From the NCBI GenBank assembly GCA_009746045.1, contig RPFO01000026.1, positions 4,744,011-4,808,010 on the forward strand: DNA of 64,000 nt, in the 5' to 3' direction. Position 1 is the stretch's first letter; every line of letters begins with the position of its first letter. The DNA comes from Mesostigma viride. Taxonomy: Eukaryota > Streptophyta > Mesostigmatophyceae > Mesostigmatales > Mesostigmataceae. Below the pieces are notes generated by a model. It saw only the letters and a list, made by a program, of their open reading frames with translations. It was not told the DNA's origin and ran no database searches. This document shows positions 9,742 through 18,235 of the stretch, one piece after another. Both the position numbers and the translations under genes were made by a program.

Positions 9742-10449
9742 CTACTTTTTGGACTTCGGGCGTGTTTTCGCTACCGCGTCTGCCACAAGACTGTTTCCCC
9801 ATCGCAGCTCCTCCAAATGCGAGGCGGCCTCGTCGTGTCTCTTCTGCGTTTCCTTCAACCAAGTACTCAGGTCTGGGACTGCGTCCCTCTTCCTTAGACC
9901 CATGTTTGCCATCTGTTTTTCGTGAACACGTTTCGCGACGGCCTGCGGATGAGAGGGCAGTGCCGCGTTTCGCAACTCCTGGCGTTCCCGTTCCATCATT
10001 CGAAGGAGGGACTCCATGGACTGCTTTTGTGGGTCCTGGAATTCGTCCACACCGAGCATGACATCACGAGCACGAGGGGAAATGTTCCTGTACGACTTCG
10101 ATTTGCCGCGGTATGGTCGGTCGACATACGCGTCATGGGCGTACGTTGCACTTTGCGGCTCATCGGGAATGTACGAGTCCACCATCTTCTTCCAGTCGGG
10201 CACCTCGGACGTGAGTTTGCGACTCCGGTCGCCGAGGAGATCGCGAGCGCGCGGAGAGGTTGACATAGGAATCGTCGAGCTCGCGACCGCGTCCGTGTAC
10301 AAGTCGTGTCCCGTTTTCTCCTCGCCGCCCTGTCTCACCGCATGTCGTCGCTTCTTCCCCGCGGCGCCGTGGAGACCGCAAAACACCCTGCCCGTCCGGC
10401 ACTGCTTGCGGCATTTGGAGCCCTTCCGTGTCTTTCCTTTGCACTGCAT
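9742..10449 (-). CDS. Protein with N-terminal Cys/His (CxxH) motif
   Basis: 235 residues, start at 10449 with CTATAAAGG directly upstream. Residues 3-27 hold the pattern C-x8-C-x3-C-x6-C-x2-H (ending VFCGLH), a likely small zinc site, followed by a basic patch KKRRH. The rest is hydrophilic with two similar SPRAR(D) elements and a helical segment near residues 150-170 (SLLRMMERERQELRNAA). The same short motif heads or ends proteins at 38126, 38992 and 48831. It may be a chromatin- or virion-core-associated protein; function unknown. Confidence 0.6.
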   Translation of the reverse strand: MQCKGKTRKGSKCRKQCRTGRVFCGLHGAAGKKRRHAVRQGGEEKTGHDLYTDAVASSTIPMSTSPRARDLLGDRSRKLTSEVPDWKKMVDSYIPDEPQSATYAHDAYVDRPYRGKSKSYRNISPRARDVMLGVDEFQDPQKQSMESLLRMMERERQELRNAALPSHPQAVAKRVHEKQMANMGLRKRDAVPDLSTWLKETQKRHDEAASHLEELRWGNSLVADAVAKTRPKSKK

Positions 10450-10500
10450 CCTTTATAGTTTCACGTTTTACTTTTTTTTTGTACAAAGGAGAGAAAGGAG

Positions 10501-10644
10501 ATGTCAGGAAGCGTTCGGACGAGCAACGGGATGAACGCGCGGCGGTGCGCGGAGATCGCCGTCGGGACGTGCCGCGCGTGCCTCGTGGCCGCCTGTCACC
10601 TCGTGCTGGCCTCCTGGTGTCGCGCGGCGACCTGGCCGCAGTGA
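10501..10644 (+). CDS. Doubtful short ORF
   Basis: 47 residues (MSGSVRTSNGMNARRCAEIA...), Cys-rich with a mildly hydrophobic end. It follows a purine-rich stretch and precedes the repeat block. Only an open frame and a favourable upstream AAGGAG-like string support it; it may be chance in GC-rich DNA. Confidence 0.2.
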   Translation: MSGSVRTSNGMNARRCAEIAVGTCRACLVAACHLVLASWCRAATWPQ

Positions 10645-10672
10645 GGCGCACGTAGTTACATTCAGCATACGC

Positions 10673-10880
10673 AGATCCATCCGCTGGCGGATCCAGCAGC
10701 TGCCGGTCCGACACTGGCCAGTCGCCGGATCCAGCAGCTGGCGGATCGGGCAGCTGCCGGATCTAGCAGCGGATGGTCGGGCGCTTGCACGACGCCAGAT
10801 CCATCCCCTAGCGGATCCTGCAGCTGTCGGTCCGACACCGGCGAGTCGCTGGATCCATCAGCTGCCGGATCCCGCGAGCG
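10673..10880. repeat. Diverged 124-bp direct repeat
   Basis: Copy 1 starts at 10673 and copy 2 at 10797; both begin AGATCCATC and share GGATCC-x-GCAGCTG and GTCCGACAC blocks in the same order. Within each copy CAGCTG and GGATC palindromes recur every 20-30 bp. No gene is visible here. It borders the KilA-N island and could be a decayed mobile or regulatory element. Confidence 0.6.
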
Positions 10881-10974
10881 GCCGAAACCGAGGAGGGCAT
10901 AGCGACATGTGACGAATGCTAGTAGTCAACGTTTGGATTGTTTGAACCTGGAATTGTATACCCCCCTTCCGGAA

Positions 10975-11056
10975 AGTTCATGTCTGTGTCGGCGAGGACG
11001 ATCATGTCGGCGAGGATGCAGCACTCCTCGACCATAAATTCGCCCACCGCGAAACA
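10975..11056 (+). promoter_or_regulatory. Repeat-bearing upstream region of KilA-N gene 1
   Basis: It contains spaced ATGTCGGCGAGGA-type units (TCATGTCTGTGTCGGCGAGG, then ATCATGTCGGCGAGGATG) and a CCATAAATTCGCCC box at 11034-11047, about 35 bp before the ATG. The same arrangement precedes KilA-N gene 2, so the promoter region was duplicated with the gene. Confidence 0.5.
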
Positions 11057-11079
11057 GAGGCCTGATCCGAGCGCCAACC

Positions 11080-11853
11080 ATGGCGACCGTCTGCGGTGGA
11101 GCCCCTTTCACACACGCTCTGTTTCACTTGACGAGAGAGACCGACAATTACTGGATATTCACGTTGAAGTCTTGTCCGACGTCGGAGTTGGACCCCTGCC
11201 AGGAAATCAGAGTCCGGAAGAGCGACCGAATGATCCATGGCCAGGGCTTGACCGCTGCGGCATCGAATGGAAAGAAGCGCTTCGTCAACTGGTTCAGGCT
11301 CGACAAGTCCAAGGACTTCATAGCGGCTCTCGGGAGGTCTCCTGACTTCCAGGACGGTGGTATCGACCAATCAGGCATAGCCCTCACAATTGAGGGCTAT
11401 GACCAAGCCCCGTCGGACAATGTTTCCAACGTGGTAAAGACCGTGATGGGCGGCCAGAACGACGAGCGAGGCGTGTGGATCCATGCCAAATTGATCGACA
11501 AAGTCGTCGAATGGGCTAAGCAACCACTAACCCAAAAGATAGAAGCACCCATTCAAGAACGAGTTGCACGAGCTATGCCGGGCAGCGAACGAGAAGTGCG
11601 ATGTCCGACCGGCGTGATCGACATTATCTCCCATTGCCCCCCCGTTATCGTGGAAGTGAAAGACGTCAAGGACTGGATGAAAGGCATCGGGCAGTTGTTT
11701 GGCTATGGGCATTATTTTCCGGGTTACAAGAAACGTTTACTCATCTTTCGGACGGACAGGACCAGTCCGGGACAAATCCAAAACATCAAAGAGGTATGCG
11801 AAGGATGCGGCATCGAACTCGCAATGTACGAGGATTTGTACGGTGCTGTATGA
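11080..11853 (+). CDS. KilA-N protein with C-terminal nuclease-like domain
   Basis: 257 residues, start in ACCATGG. Residues about 30-160 match the KilA-N DNA-binding pattern: IRVRKSDRMIHGQGL, KKRFVNWFRLDKSKDFIAAL and the later GVWIHAKLIDKVVEWAK. Residues about 175-255 look like a PD-(D/E)xK nuclease core: an Asp in GVIDIISHCPP, then VIVEVKDVKDW, and the strand RLLIFRTD. KilA-N proteins are common in large DNA viruses and phages. The paralogue at 12057 shares the first half only, so the ends were exchanged after duplication. The nuclease call is by pattern only. Confidence 0.7.
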   Translation: MATVCGGAPFTHALFHLTRETDNYWIFTLKSCPTSELDPCQEIRVRKSDRMIHGQGLTAAASNGKKRFVNWFRLDKSKDFIAALGRSPDFQDGGIDQSGIALTIEGYDQAPSDNVSNVVKTVMGGQNDERGVWIHAKLIDKVVEWAKQPLTQKIEAPIQERVARAMPGSEREVRCPTGVIDIISHCPPVIVEVKDVKDWMKGIGQLFGYGHYFPGYKKRLLIFRTDRTSPGQIQNIKEVCEGCGIELAMYEDLYGAV

Positions 11854-11879
11854 CTTCCGGCTGCCGTCACACATAACCG

Positions 11880-12056
11880 GGCTGTCCGGAACCTTCATGT
11901 CGGTGTCGGCAAATGAGATCGTGTCGGCGAGGACAGCCGTGTCGGTAAAGCGGAGCATGTCGGTGTCGGTAAGCGGATCATGTCGGCGAGGAGGACGCCC
12001 CTCTCGACAATAAATTCGCTCCATCGCGAACAGAGGTCCCAGACCGAGCACCAACA
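11880..12056 (+). promoter_or_regulatory. Repeat-bearing upstream region of KilA-N gene 2
   Basis: It starts CCGGAACCTTCATGTCGGTG, like the region before gene 1, and holds about five ATGTCGG/GTGTCGG units between 11896 and 11992. A CGACAATAAATTCGC box lies at 12006-12020, about 40 bp before the ATG. Compared with gene 1 the GTCGG units are expanded. Confidence 0.5.
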
Positions 12057-13172
12057 ATGGCGGCCATCCGTGGTCGAGCTCCTTTCACCCACGCGTTGTT
12101 TAAGTTGGCGAGAGAGACTGATCATCTTTGGATCTTCACGTTGAAGTCTTGTCCGGTCTTGGAAGTGGATCCCGCCCAAAACATCAAAGTCCGGAAGAGT
12201 GACCGAATGATCCATGCCCAGGACTTGACTGCTGCGGCCTCGAATGGAAAGAAGCGCTTCGACAATTGGTTCAGGCTCGACAAGTCGAAGGACTTCATAA
12301 CGGCTCTCGGGAGGTCTCCTTACTTCCAAGACGCCGGTATCGGCCAATCAGGAATAGCCCTCACAAATGAGGGCTATGACCAGGCCCCATCGGACGACGT
12401 TCCCGGCGTGGTGAAGACTATGAAGACTGGGCCAGTGGACGAGCGAGGCGTGTGGATCCACCCCAAGTTGGTGAACGCGCTGACGATGTGGATCAGCCCG
12501 GACTTTCACGTTCAGGCCATGGACTGGGTGGACCGCATCCTGGCGGGCGACATCACCATGATGGAGGTGGTGCGAGACGCCCACGACGCGGTCCACGGCA
12601 CGACGACGACCGTCGCCATCAACACGGTGTGCGAGTCCCGGAAGCGTCCCAATTACGTGGTGCCGGACCGGACGCTCCCCCCGAGCATGCGCGTGATCGC
12701 CAAGGACACCCAGCACATGCTGGGCGACTTCGTGGACTCGGCCGTCACACACAAGGACGACGTGGGCAAAATCATGATGTTTTTGGGCGACAAGGCGTGC
12801 GAGGCGGCGACCGGTCAGAACGCGGGGGCATTGAAGAGGCTCAACGGCGTCAAGAATGGCAGCGCCAGGGACCTGATGAACGAAGAGCAGCTCGAGAACG
12901 TCGATTACTTCATGCGCAAGGTCATGAGGCGCGCGATCGCCGCCGGGGACGGGAGGGACTTTCACGAGATCGCCGTCTCCGTGAAAAGGGACATGGCGAC
13001 CTTCGTCGCGCCACCGTCTGGTCCGACGCCGATGGAGGTCGTGAAGAAGAACAAGGAGGACATGCGAAAGGATCTCTTGTTGACGCGCCCCTTGAACCTC
13101 GAGAGGTTCTACAGGCGTGTCCCAAAGCTGGACTCGACCATCAAGGGGGTGCGCGACCTGTCTGGTCCGTAG
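12057..13172 (+). CDS. KilA-N domain protein
   Basis: 371 residues. Residues 1-160 closely match the neighbour at 11080 (IKVRKSDRMIHAQDLTAAAS, then GKKRFDNWFRLDKSKDFI). KilA-N continues with GVWIHPKLVNALTMWISPDF, the usual KilA-N ending that the first copy has lost. The C-terminal 180 residues are helical and charged and not recognised. It probably binds DNA; role unknown. The first half has many AT-ending codons while the second is strongly GC-ending, which fits a recent gene conversion or duplication of the 5' part. Confidence 0.75.
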   Translation: MAAIRGRAPFTHALFKLARETDHLWIFTLKSCPVLEVDPAQNIKVRKSDRMIHAQDLTAAASNGKKRFDNWFRLDKSKDFITALGRSPYFQDAGIGQSGIALTNEGYDQAPSDDVPGVVKTMKTGPVDERGVWIHPKLVNALTMWISPDFHVQAMDWVDRILAGDITMMEVVRDAHDAVHGTTTTVAINTVCESRKRPNYVVPDRTLPPSMRVIAKDTQHMLGDFVDSAVTHKDDVGKIMMFLGDKACEAATGQNAGALKRLNGVKNGSARDLMNEEQLENVDYFMRKVMRRAIAAGDGRDFHEIAVSVKRDMATFVAPPSGPTPMEVVKKNKEDMRKDLLLTRPLNLERFYRRVPKLDSTIKGVRDLSGP

Positions 13173-13203
13173 GCATACTATACGCGTCTATATTCGCGAG
13201 ACT

Positions 13204-13620
13204 GTAACCGCGTTCCCAGTACCATCTCCTCGACCACGTGTCATTGTATGAGGGGAGTCGGATGGTTTCTCATCCGACCTTCTCCGCCATCAGATCTAGC
13301 TAACGTAACAGTTCAACAGTCGTGATTGCGTGCTTGATTGTGTATGCCAGAGCGAGTATATGATGGAATAAAGCGTATTTTGGAACATTACTGCATGTTC
13401 TACACATACGCGCGTCGGGCGGTAACCATGTTCCCGATACCATATCGTCGGACACGTGTCGTCGTCTGAGGGGGGTCGGAGCGATTCTGCTCATGCTTTC
13501 CCCGCCGTCAGATACAGCTAACGTAACAGTTCAACGGTCAGGATTGTATGCTTGATTGTGTATACAAATGCAATCATATTATGGAATAAAGGGTATATTC
13601 GAACGTGACCGCGTACCTGT
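13204..13620. repeat. 218-bp tandem direct repeat, two diverged copies
   Basis: Unit 1 starts GTAACCGCGTTCCCAGTACC at 13204, unit 2 GTAACCATGTTCCCGATACC at 13422. Shared blocks in order: CACGTGTC, AGCTAACGTAACAGTTCAAC, TGCTTGATTGTGTAT and ATGGAATAAAG. A third start (GTGACCGCGTACC) appears near 13606. No coding potential. Each unit carries an AATAAA, so it might work in transcript ending. Confidence 0.65.
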
Positions 13621-13709
13621 GACACCCATCTCGAGCCTCTAACTAGTATCTCCCTTTCGAGCACGAGTGCGGCGTTCGACATGTTCGCTACCGGGTCGAG
13701 CGGTCCACG

Positions 13710-14320
13710 AAAAGTTCGGGCTATGCGGATAGCCCGAACTTTTGGGATAGCCCGAACTTTTCGCGAAAATCGCTAGCGAAAACACAAACTATTGCCCAAA
13801 CTTTTCGCCGTCTCCGAGCCATTTGAAAAGTTCGGGCTATGGTTCGGGCTATCGATGTATAGCCCGAACCCGACCATTTCTTCCCTTGGACGGGGTGGAT
13901 GGTGTATGCCTTGTCCTTTTCTCTCTCTCTCTCTCTCTTTCCTAACACATAAAATATAGACCTATTCCTAACACATATATACAGCCATGTCCCTAACACA
14001 TAAATATTTATGTGTTAGCATTATCTCTATTTTTATGTGTTGGGAATAGGACAATCCTATATACCATATCCATGTATATTTATGTGTTGGGAAAGGAGAG
14101 AGAGAAGATAAAGCAAGCACCAAGGCATGCGCACCCCCGTCCAAGGGAAGAAATGGTCGGGTTCGGGCTATAAATCGATAGCCCGAACCATAGCCCGAAC
14201 TTTTCAAATGGCTCGGAGACGGCGAAAAGTTTGGGCAATAGTTTGTGTTTTCGCTAGCGATTTTCGCGAAAAGTTCGGGCTATCCCAAAAGTTCGGGCTA
14301 TGCGGATAGCCCGAACTTTT
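13710..14320. mobile_element. 611-bp foldback (long inverted-repeat) element
   Basis: Arms of about 235 bp (13710-13945 and 14088-14320) are near-identical inverted copies. Each arm is itself built of hairpins: the outermost 34 bp is AAAAGTTCGGGCTAT, GCGG, then its complement, and GTTCGGGCTAT recurs several times per arm. The centre (13940-14090) holds five copies of TAACACATA in both orientations, with a perfect dyad around AAATATTT near 14004, plus a (CT)n run at 13921-13937. It encodes no transposase; the frames on both arms are mirror images of the same DNA. It resembles a MITE or foldback transposon; a replication or recombination site is an alternative. Confidence 0.7.
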
Positions 14321-14470
14321 GGATGTATCGCTTCCCCCCCCTCATGCATGAGTGACATGAGACGCGTTTAGGGGGTGTCAAGGGCCCACGCGCCACCACC
14401 AACGAGGGCACAAAACCCAGCTTTCCGCGCGTGCGGTCTCGTTCGTAGCGCCTCGCCGCTCTTACCAGCA

Positions 14471-14590
14471 GGGAGAATTAATTCTCCCGCTTGGAGTCCC
14501 TATAGAGGGGAGAATTCTCCCCGTGGCGCGGAGTCAGACGGGAGAATTCTCACCCCGCCTGTCTCGCCAGACGGGAGTATTTTCCCGTCT
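14471..14590. repeat. Row of four related palindromes
   Basis: GGGAGAATTAATTCTCCC (14471-14488), GGGGAGAATTCTCCCC (14507-14522), GGGAGAATTCTC (14540-14551) and AGACGGGA-x5-TTCCCGTCT (14569-14590), spaced 30-35 bp. All share a GGGAG...CTCCC core. They lie between the foldback element and the gene at 14707. They could be operator or protein-binding sites, or hairpins that end transcripts. Confidence 0.6.
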
Positions 14591-14706
14591 ATGTTTACCA
14601 AGACCGGGTGATTCGAAGGTATCGGTGGGGCCGACGCCTTCGAGAGCGGGAAGGCGCGTTCGTCCGGTCCAAAAATAAGTGCCGCGTCTGGGGTAGAAGA
14701 CTCGCC

Positions 14707-15209
14707 ATGCCTCTGAAGACGGCCAAGTCCGGATCCGACTCGTGGTTCGAGGACCTCACGCTGCGTCCGCGCGCACCGGCGTCGACTCCATCGTCGTCGT
14801 CGTCCTCCGCCACCACTAAGGCCGTCCGCACGTCCAAATCCCTCGCCCCTGCCCACCGCGTGTCCAAGGAGCCGCCCCCAAGGACGTGCGATTCGAGGAG
14901 GAAGACGAGGAGGACGAGTCCCCGCCGGACGAGGACCAGGAGGAAGACGAGTTCGACGACGATCCCGAGGAAGAGGACGAGGAACCCGAGCAAGAGGAAG
15001 AGGAAGAGGAGGAGGAGCCTCCGTTGCCCCCTCCGAAACCCGCCCCTGCCCCGTCCCGTGCGCCGAGTCGCAAGTCCTCCGCCGCCTTGCCTGCGTCCGC
15101 CGCGCCCGCGGTCGAGGACTCTGTGAAGCGGTACGTCCGCACGACGTACCGCACGGACCCGTCGTCGCTTCGTTCCCCGGCGCTGAAAGATGTTCTGCGG
15201 AATGCGTGA
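14707..15209 (+). CDS. Acidic low-complexity protein, one frameshift
   Basis: The first frame (14707 to about 14880) starts MPLKTAKSGSDSWFEDLTLR and is Ser/Pro-rich. The second (about 14886-15209) is a very acidic run of Glu and Asp, then a Pro/Ala-rich stretch, ending YRTDPSSLRSPALKDVLRNA. They join at a C5 run (14876-14880). The total is about 167 residues, probably disordered; acidic tails of this kind are seen in viral histone- or DNA-mimic proteins, but that is only a guess. Confidence 0.5.
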
Positions 15210-15212
15210 ACG

Positions 15213-16145
15213 ATGATCGCGATCACGGAGTCCGTGATGGCGTCCCTCCTGTTCGCGTTGCTGACGATGGTCGCGCGGCTGTGGCGCGTCGCGTGCCGTC
15301 TGGGCCGCCGAATCGGCGCGCCGATCGACTCGGGGTCGGCCGTCGTGATCCATCGCGCGTACGTGTCGGACCACGACGCGTGGTTCGACGTGACGGAGCG
15401 GTTCCGCGATTGGTGGGCCGCCGCCGCCGCGAGGGACGAGTGGGGGGAGGCGACGGGATACGACCTCGCGTGCGAATGGGGCGTGTCGAACCGGCTCTCC
15501 GCCGAGACGCGCACCGCCGGGCTCCCCCCGGGCAGCCTGTCCGTGTCGTTCCGCCGCGGCGCCGAGTCGTTCTTGGTGACGTACCCTCTGTCGTGTCGTA
15601 TTTCGTTCCCCCCTGGAAAGATGAAGAGGAGACGGAGACGGTGCGACCCCGGTCGACGCGAGGACGCGGCTCTCGCGCAAGGTTCTGTCGGCGACGTTCG
15701 GACGGTCTCGTCCGCACGCGGAGGACGAGGACTGCACACGGTGCGTGGCGAGAAGTCTGGGTCCGCTCGGCGACTTCTACGCGTCCGCGGGTCTGCCTCA
15801 GTTCGTCTGGGCCCTGTGGAGACACGCGGAGATCGAGAAGTCGAGTCGCCGCGCCCTGCGAGCCTTGGGCCGGCGCCCGAGGCGAGGCCGGCTGTCCGCG
15901 CCCTCTCCGTGGGAGGACCGGGACGTGAGCGAGGGCGAGGGCGAGGGCGGGGGCGGGGGCGAGGTCGAGGGCGAGGCGGACGTCGAGAAAGGAGGGGATT
16001 CGTCGGACCCGCCCTGTTTCCTGCGCGTCATCTTCGGCGACGGAAAAACCGTGGTGTACGATTCGAGATCGGTGACGAGTCGCTCGGTTCCGGCGGGACG
16101 GCCCACTACACGTTCGACGCCGCGGCCGCGAAGAAGAGGGACTGA
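15213..16145 (+). CDS. Unknown protein with N-terminal hydrophobic segment, several frameshifts
   Basis: Frame 1 (15213 to about 15605) begins MIAITESVMASLLFALLTMV, a signal anchor, followed by a folded domain (DHDAWFDVTERFRDWW). Two shifted frames continue to about 16070, including CVARSLGPLGDFYASAG and a Gly/Glu-rich stretch, and the original frame resumes to the stop at 16145 (TAHYTFDAAAAKKRD). At least three indels are needed; one lies at the C6 run at 15609-15614. It sits 3 bp before the late transcription factor gene. No family recognised. Confidence 0.45.
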   Translation: MIAITESVMASLLFALLTMVARLWRVACRLGRRIGAPIDSGSAVVIHRAYVSDHDAWFDVTERFRDWWAAAAARDEWGEATGYDLACEWGVSNRLSAETRTAGLPPGSLSVSFRRGAESFLVTYPLSCRISFPPGKMKRRRRRCDPGRREDAALAQGSVGDVRTVSSARGGRGLHTVRGEKSGSARRLLRVRGSASVRLGPVETRGDREVESPRPASLGPAPEARPAVRALSVGGPGRERGRGRGRGRGRGRGRGGRRERRGFVGPALFPARHLRRRKNRGVRFEIGDESLGSGGTAHYTFDAAAAKKRD

Positions 16146-16148
16146 GGA

Positions 16149-16919
16149 ATGGACGACCTCCCCGAGTACGACTTCGAGGAGCACGAGGCCGAGATGGACG
16201 GGGCCGAGACGGGCCCGGCGATCTCGGACGGGGCGCCCTACCGCGTGTTGCGCGCCGCGCCGTTACGCGCCTTGTTGGAGAAGGGACGTCGCGACACGTG
16301 GCCGGAACGGACGGACGTGTGCTGCTGGCACTGCTGCCACCCGTTCGACGGGGTCCCGGCGGTGCTGCCCGTGGGGTACAAGCCGGGCAAGGGTTTTTTG
16401 GTGAAGGGCGTGTTCTGCGGATTCGCGTGCGCCAAGAGCTATAACATGGACACGTCGGGGGCGCAGAGGGAACTACGGAACATGTGGCTGTTCGACATGA
16501 TGCTGAAATTGTGGCGGTCGAACCCGAGCCGCGAGCGGCGCGCTTTCCCGGGAGTGCGTCCCGCTCCGCCGCGGACGTGCTTGAAGATGTTCGGCGGGGA
16601 CATGACGATCGAGGAGTTCCGAGGGGCGGACCCGTTCGAGCTGCATCGCGTGTTGGACCCTCCGTTCACGATGGACGTCATACAGCAGGTGCATTGCGTG
16701 TACGAGATCAACGAGAAGGCGCGGAGGACGAAGAGGGACGCGGTCGTGCGCGAGCCCACGATCCGCGACCCGGCGGAGTCGAAGAAGCGGCGGGACGCGG
16801 AACAGGCCAAGTTGACGTTGAAACGTCCGCGGCCGTCCGCGAACCCGAAACACAGTTTAGACAAGTTTCTTAGCAAGGGCAAGGCCAAGGCGCCCACCGT
16901 CGCGATCCCGCCTCGGTGA
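16149..16919 (+). CDS. VLTF-2-like (A1L-type) late transcription factor
   Basis: 256 residues. An MYM/FCS-type zinc motif is clear: CCWHCCHPFDG at about residues 58-68, then VKGVFCGFACAKSYN about 20 residues on, the spacing of NCLDV A1L/VLTF-2 proteins that switch on late genes with the viral RNA polymerase. The C-terminus is basic (KKRRDAEQAKLTLKRPRPS). An AATAAA at 16947 follows the stop. It overlaps no other gene and follows the 15213 gene closely. Confidence 0.75.
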   Translation: MDDLPEYDFEEHEAEMDGAETGPAISDGAPYRVLRAAPLRALLEKGRRDTWPERTDVCCWHCCHPFDGVPAVLPVGYKPGKGFLVKGVFCGFACAKSYNMDTSGAQRELRNMWLFDMMLKLWRSNPSRERRAFPGVRPAPPRTCLKMFGGDMTIEEFRGADPFELHRVLDPPFTMDVIQQVHCVYEINEKARRTKRDAVVREPTIRDPAESKKRRDAEQAKLTLKRPRPSANPKHSLDKFLSKGKAKAPTVAIPPR

Positions 16920-16955
16920 AAATTTGTATCGATTCGTATTACAGGAATAAAGTCG

Positions 16956-18235
16956 TTAAGCTGAATAACCAGGCAACCATTGACGAACGGCTTTGATACC
17001 TTTGACCAATCCGAGCACGTCCCCTAATACGGGGACGCGCGCGATGATGTCCCCCGACAGGTTGCCGATCTCTTCCGCATACCCCAATTCATCAAAGCTG
17101 TCCTCCATAACACGCCTGTCGATCGGTTTCATCAACTCCTTTTTGAGCGATTTCGTTCTATTTTTCACGTCCCCTCGCTGTTCCGCCATTTTGATCATTT
17201 CGTCCGATAAGCGCTCGTGCACCGTGCCGTTTAACGACCCTGCGAGGAGTTTAGAAAGGAGCGACATCTTGTTCCTCTTAAGTGCCTCGTCTGTCAGAAT
17301 TTTCGCTCTTCTCATCCTCAGGCCGGTCTGTTCTTTCGGGTCTTCGAGGATCTTTTGCGACTCCCTCGCGATTTCCGCTTTCCGGAACTTTTCGACTTCG
17401 GCGTCCACCCCCGCGTCTCGTGCGTACTTGGACCTCCGCAAGCCGCGTCGCGCCTCGCGCACGCCCAAGACCCCGCCGACGCCGCCATCATTTTTAGGGT
17501 GTCATCGATGGAGCGCTCGGGGTGCAGCAAGGGCAATGCGAGAGTGATCCAAGGCGGTACGGGATACCCCGCAATGTTTATCAACGCCGGGATCATGTTG
17601 AGGTACACGTATCCTTTCATCTTAGTATTACTTGTCCCGGCGGAGCGCGCCCCCGCGAGTGCGTGGATCATCAGACGGACCGGTTTCGGGACCGTATCCA
17701 TCAACTGATCTATAAACGGGATCGTAGACACTAACACGGATATGTCTCCGACGGCCGCGAACACCGTCTTCGCCAATTGGCGAATCATGGTCATGACACG
17801 AGCGGGGATCAGACGACGCAGAAAAGAGAATCGCTGGCCTGCATTGAGACGTTTGGACACGATCGAGCACAGCTCAGACTTGGTTTCTTTCGCGAACTCG
17901 TCACGTGTCCGTCCGAACAACACGGCAGCGACAGACGCGAGTTGGTCGCGCGTTACGCCTCCATCTGAGGCGAGTGTCTGTACGCACGCGTCGTGACTCA
18001 GGCGGTCGACGACGGCCACGTTCAGTTTATAACACAGATCGGGCGGTCGGATCGCGCGGACTTCCTTCAAGGAGATGCCCGGGAAGAGGATCTGATAAAG
18101 TCGAATCGCGTCTCTCCGATTCGTACCTTTGAGCGCCCCGTCGAAACATATTATGGCGGAATCGTCCGCGGCTGCGGTTTTGAGCGCATTCAGCGTTTTC
18201 GACGTCGGGGTCTTCTTATGTCCTTTCGAGCCCAT
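16956..18235 (-). CDS. Unknown 426-residue protein, one frameshift
   Basis: The first frame (18235 to about 17475) starts MGSKGHKKTPTSKTLNALKT and contains hydrophobic stretches such as YLNMIPALINIAGYPVPPW and LVSTIPFIDQLMDTVP. The second (about 17475-16956) is helical and charged and ends LGLVKGIKAVRQWLPGYSA. They join at the C-rich AAGACCCCGCC near 17467-17477. The hydrophobic pieces might touch a membrane. Codon use is AT-richer than in flanking genes. A TATAATTATA-like string lies just before the start. No family recognised. Confidence 0.55.

Noticed and set aside
13721-14309. Matching proteins on both strands of the foldback element (MARRRRKVWAIVCVFASDFR in each)
   Set aside because: They are the same DNA read in mirror image; conservation comes from the inverted repeat, not from coding.
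10673-14320. CRISPR array
   Set aside because: The repeats are diverged, long or inverted; there are no identical short repeats with unique equal spacers and no cas genes.
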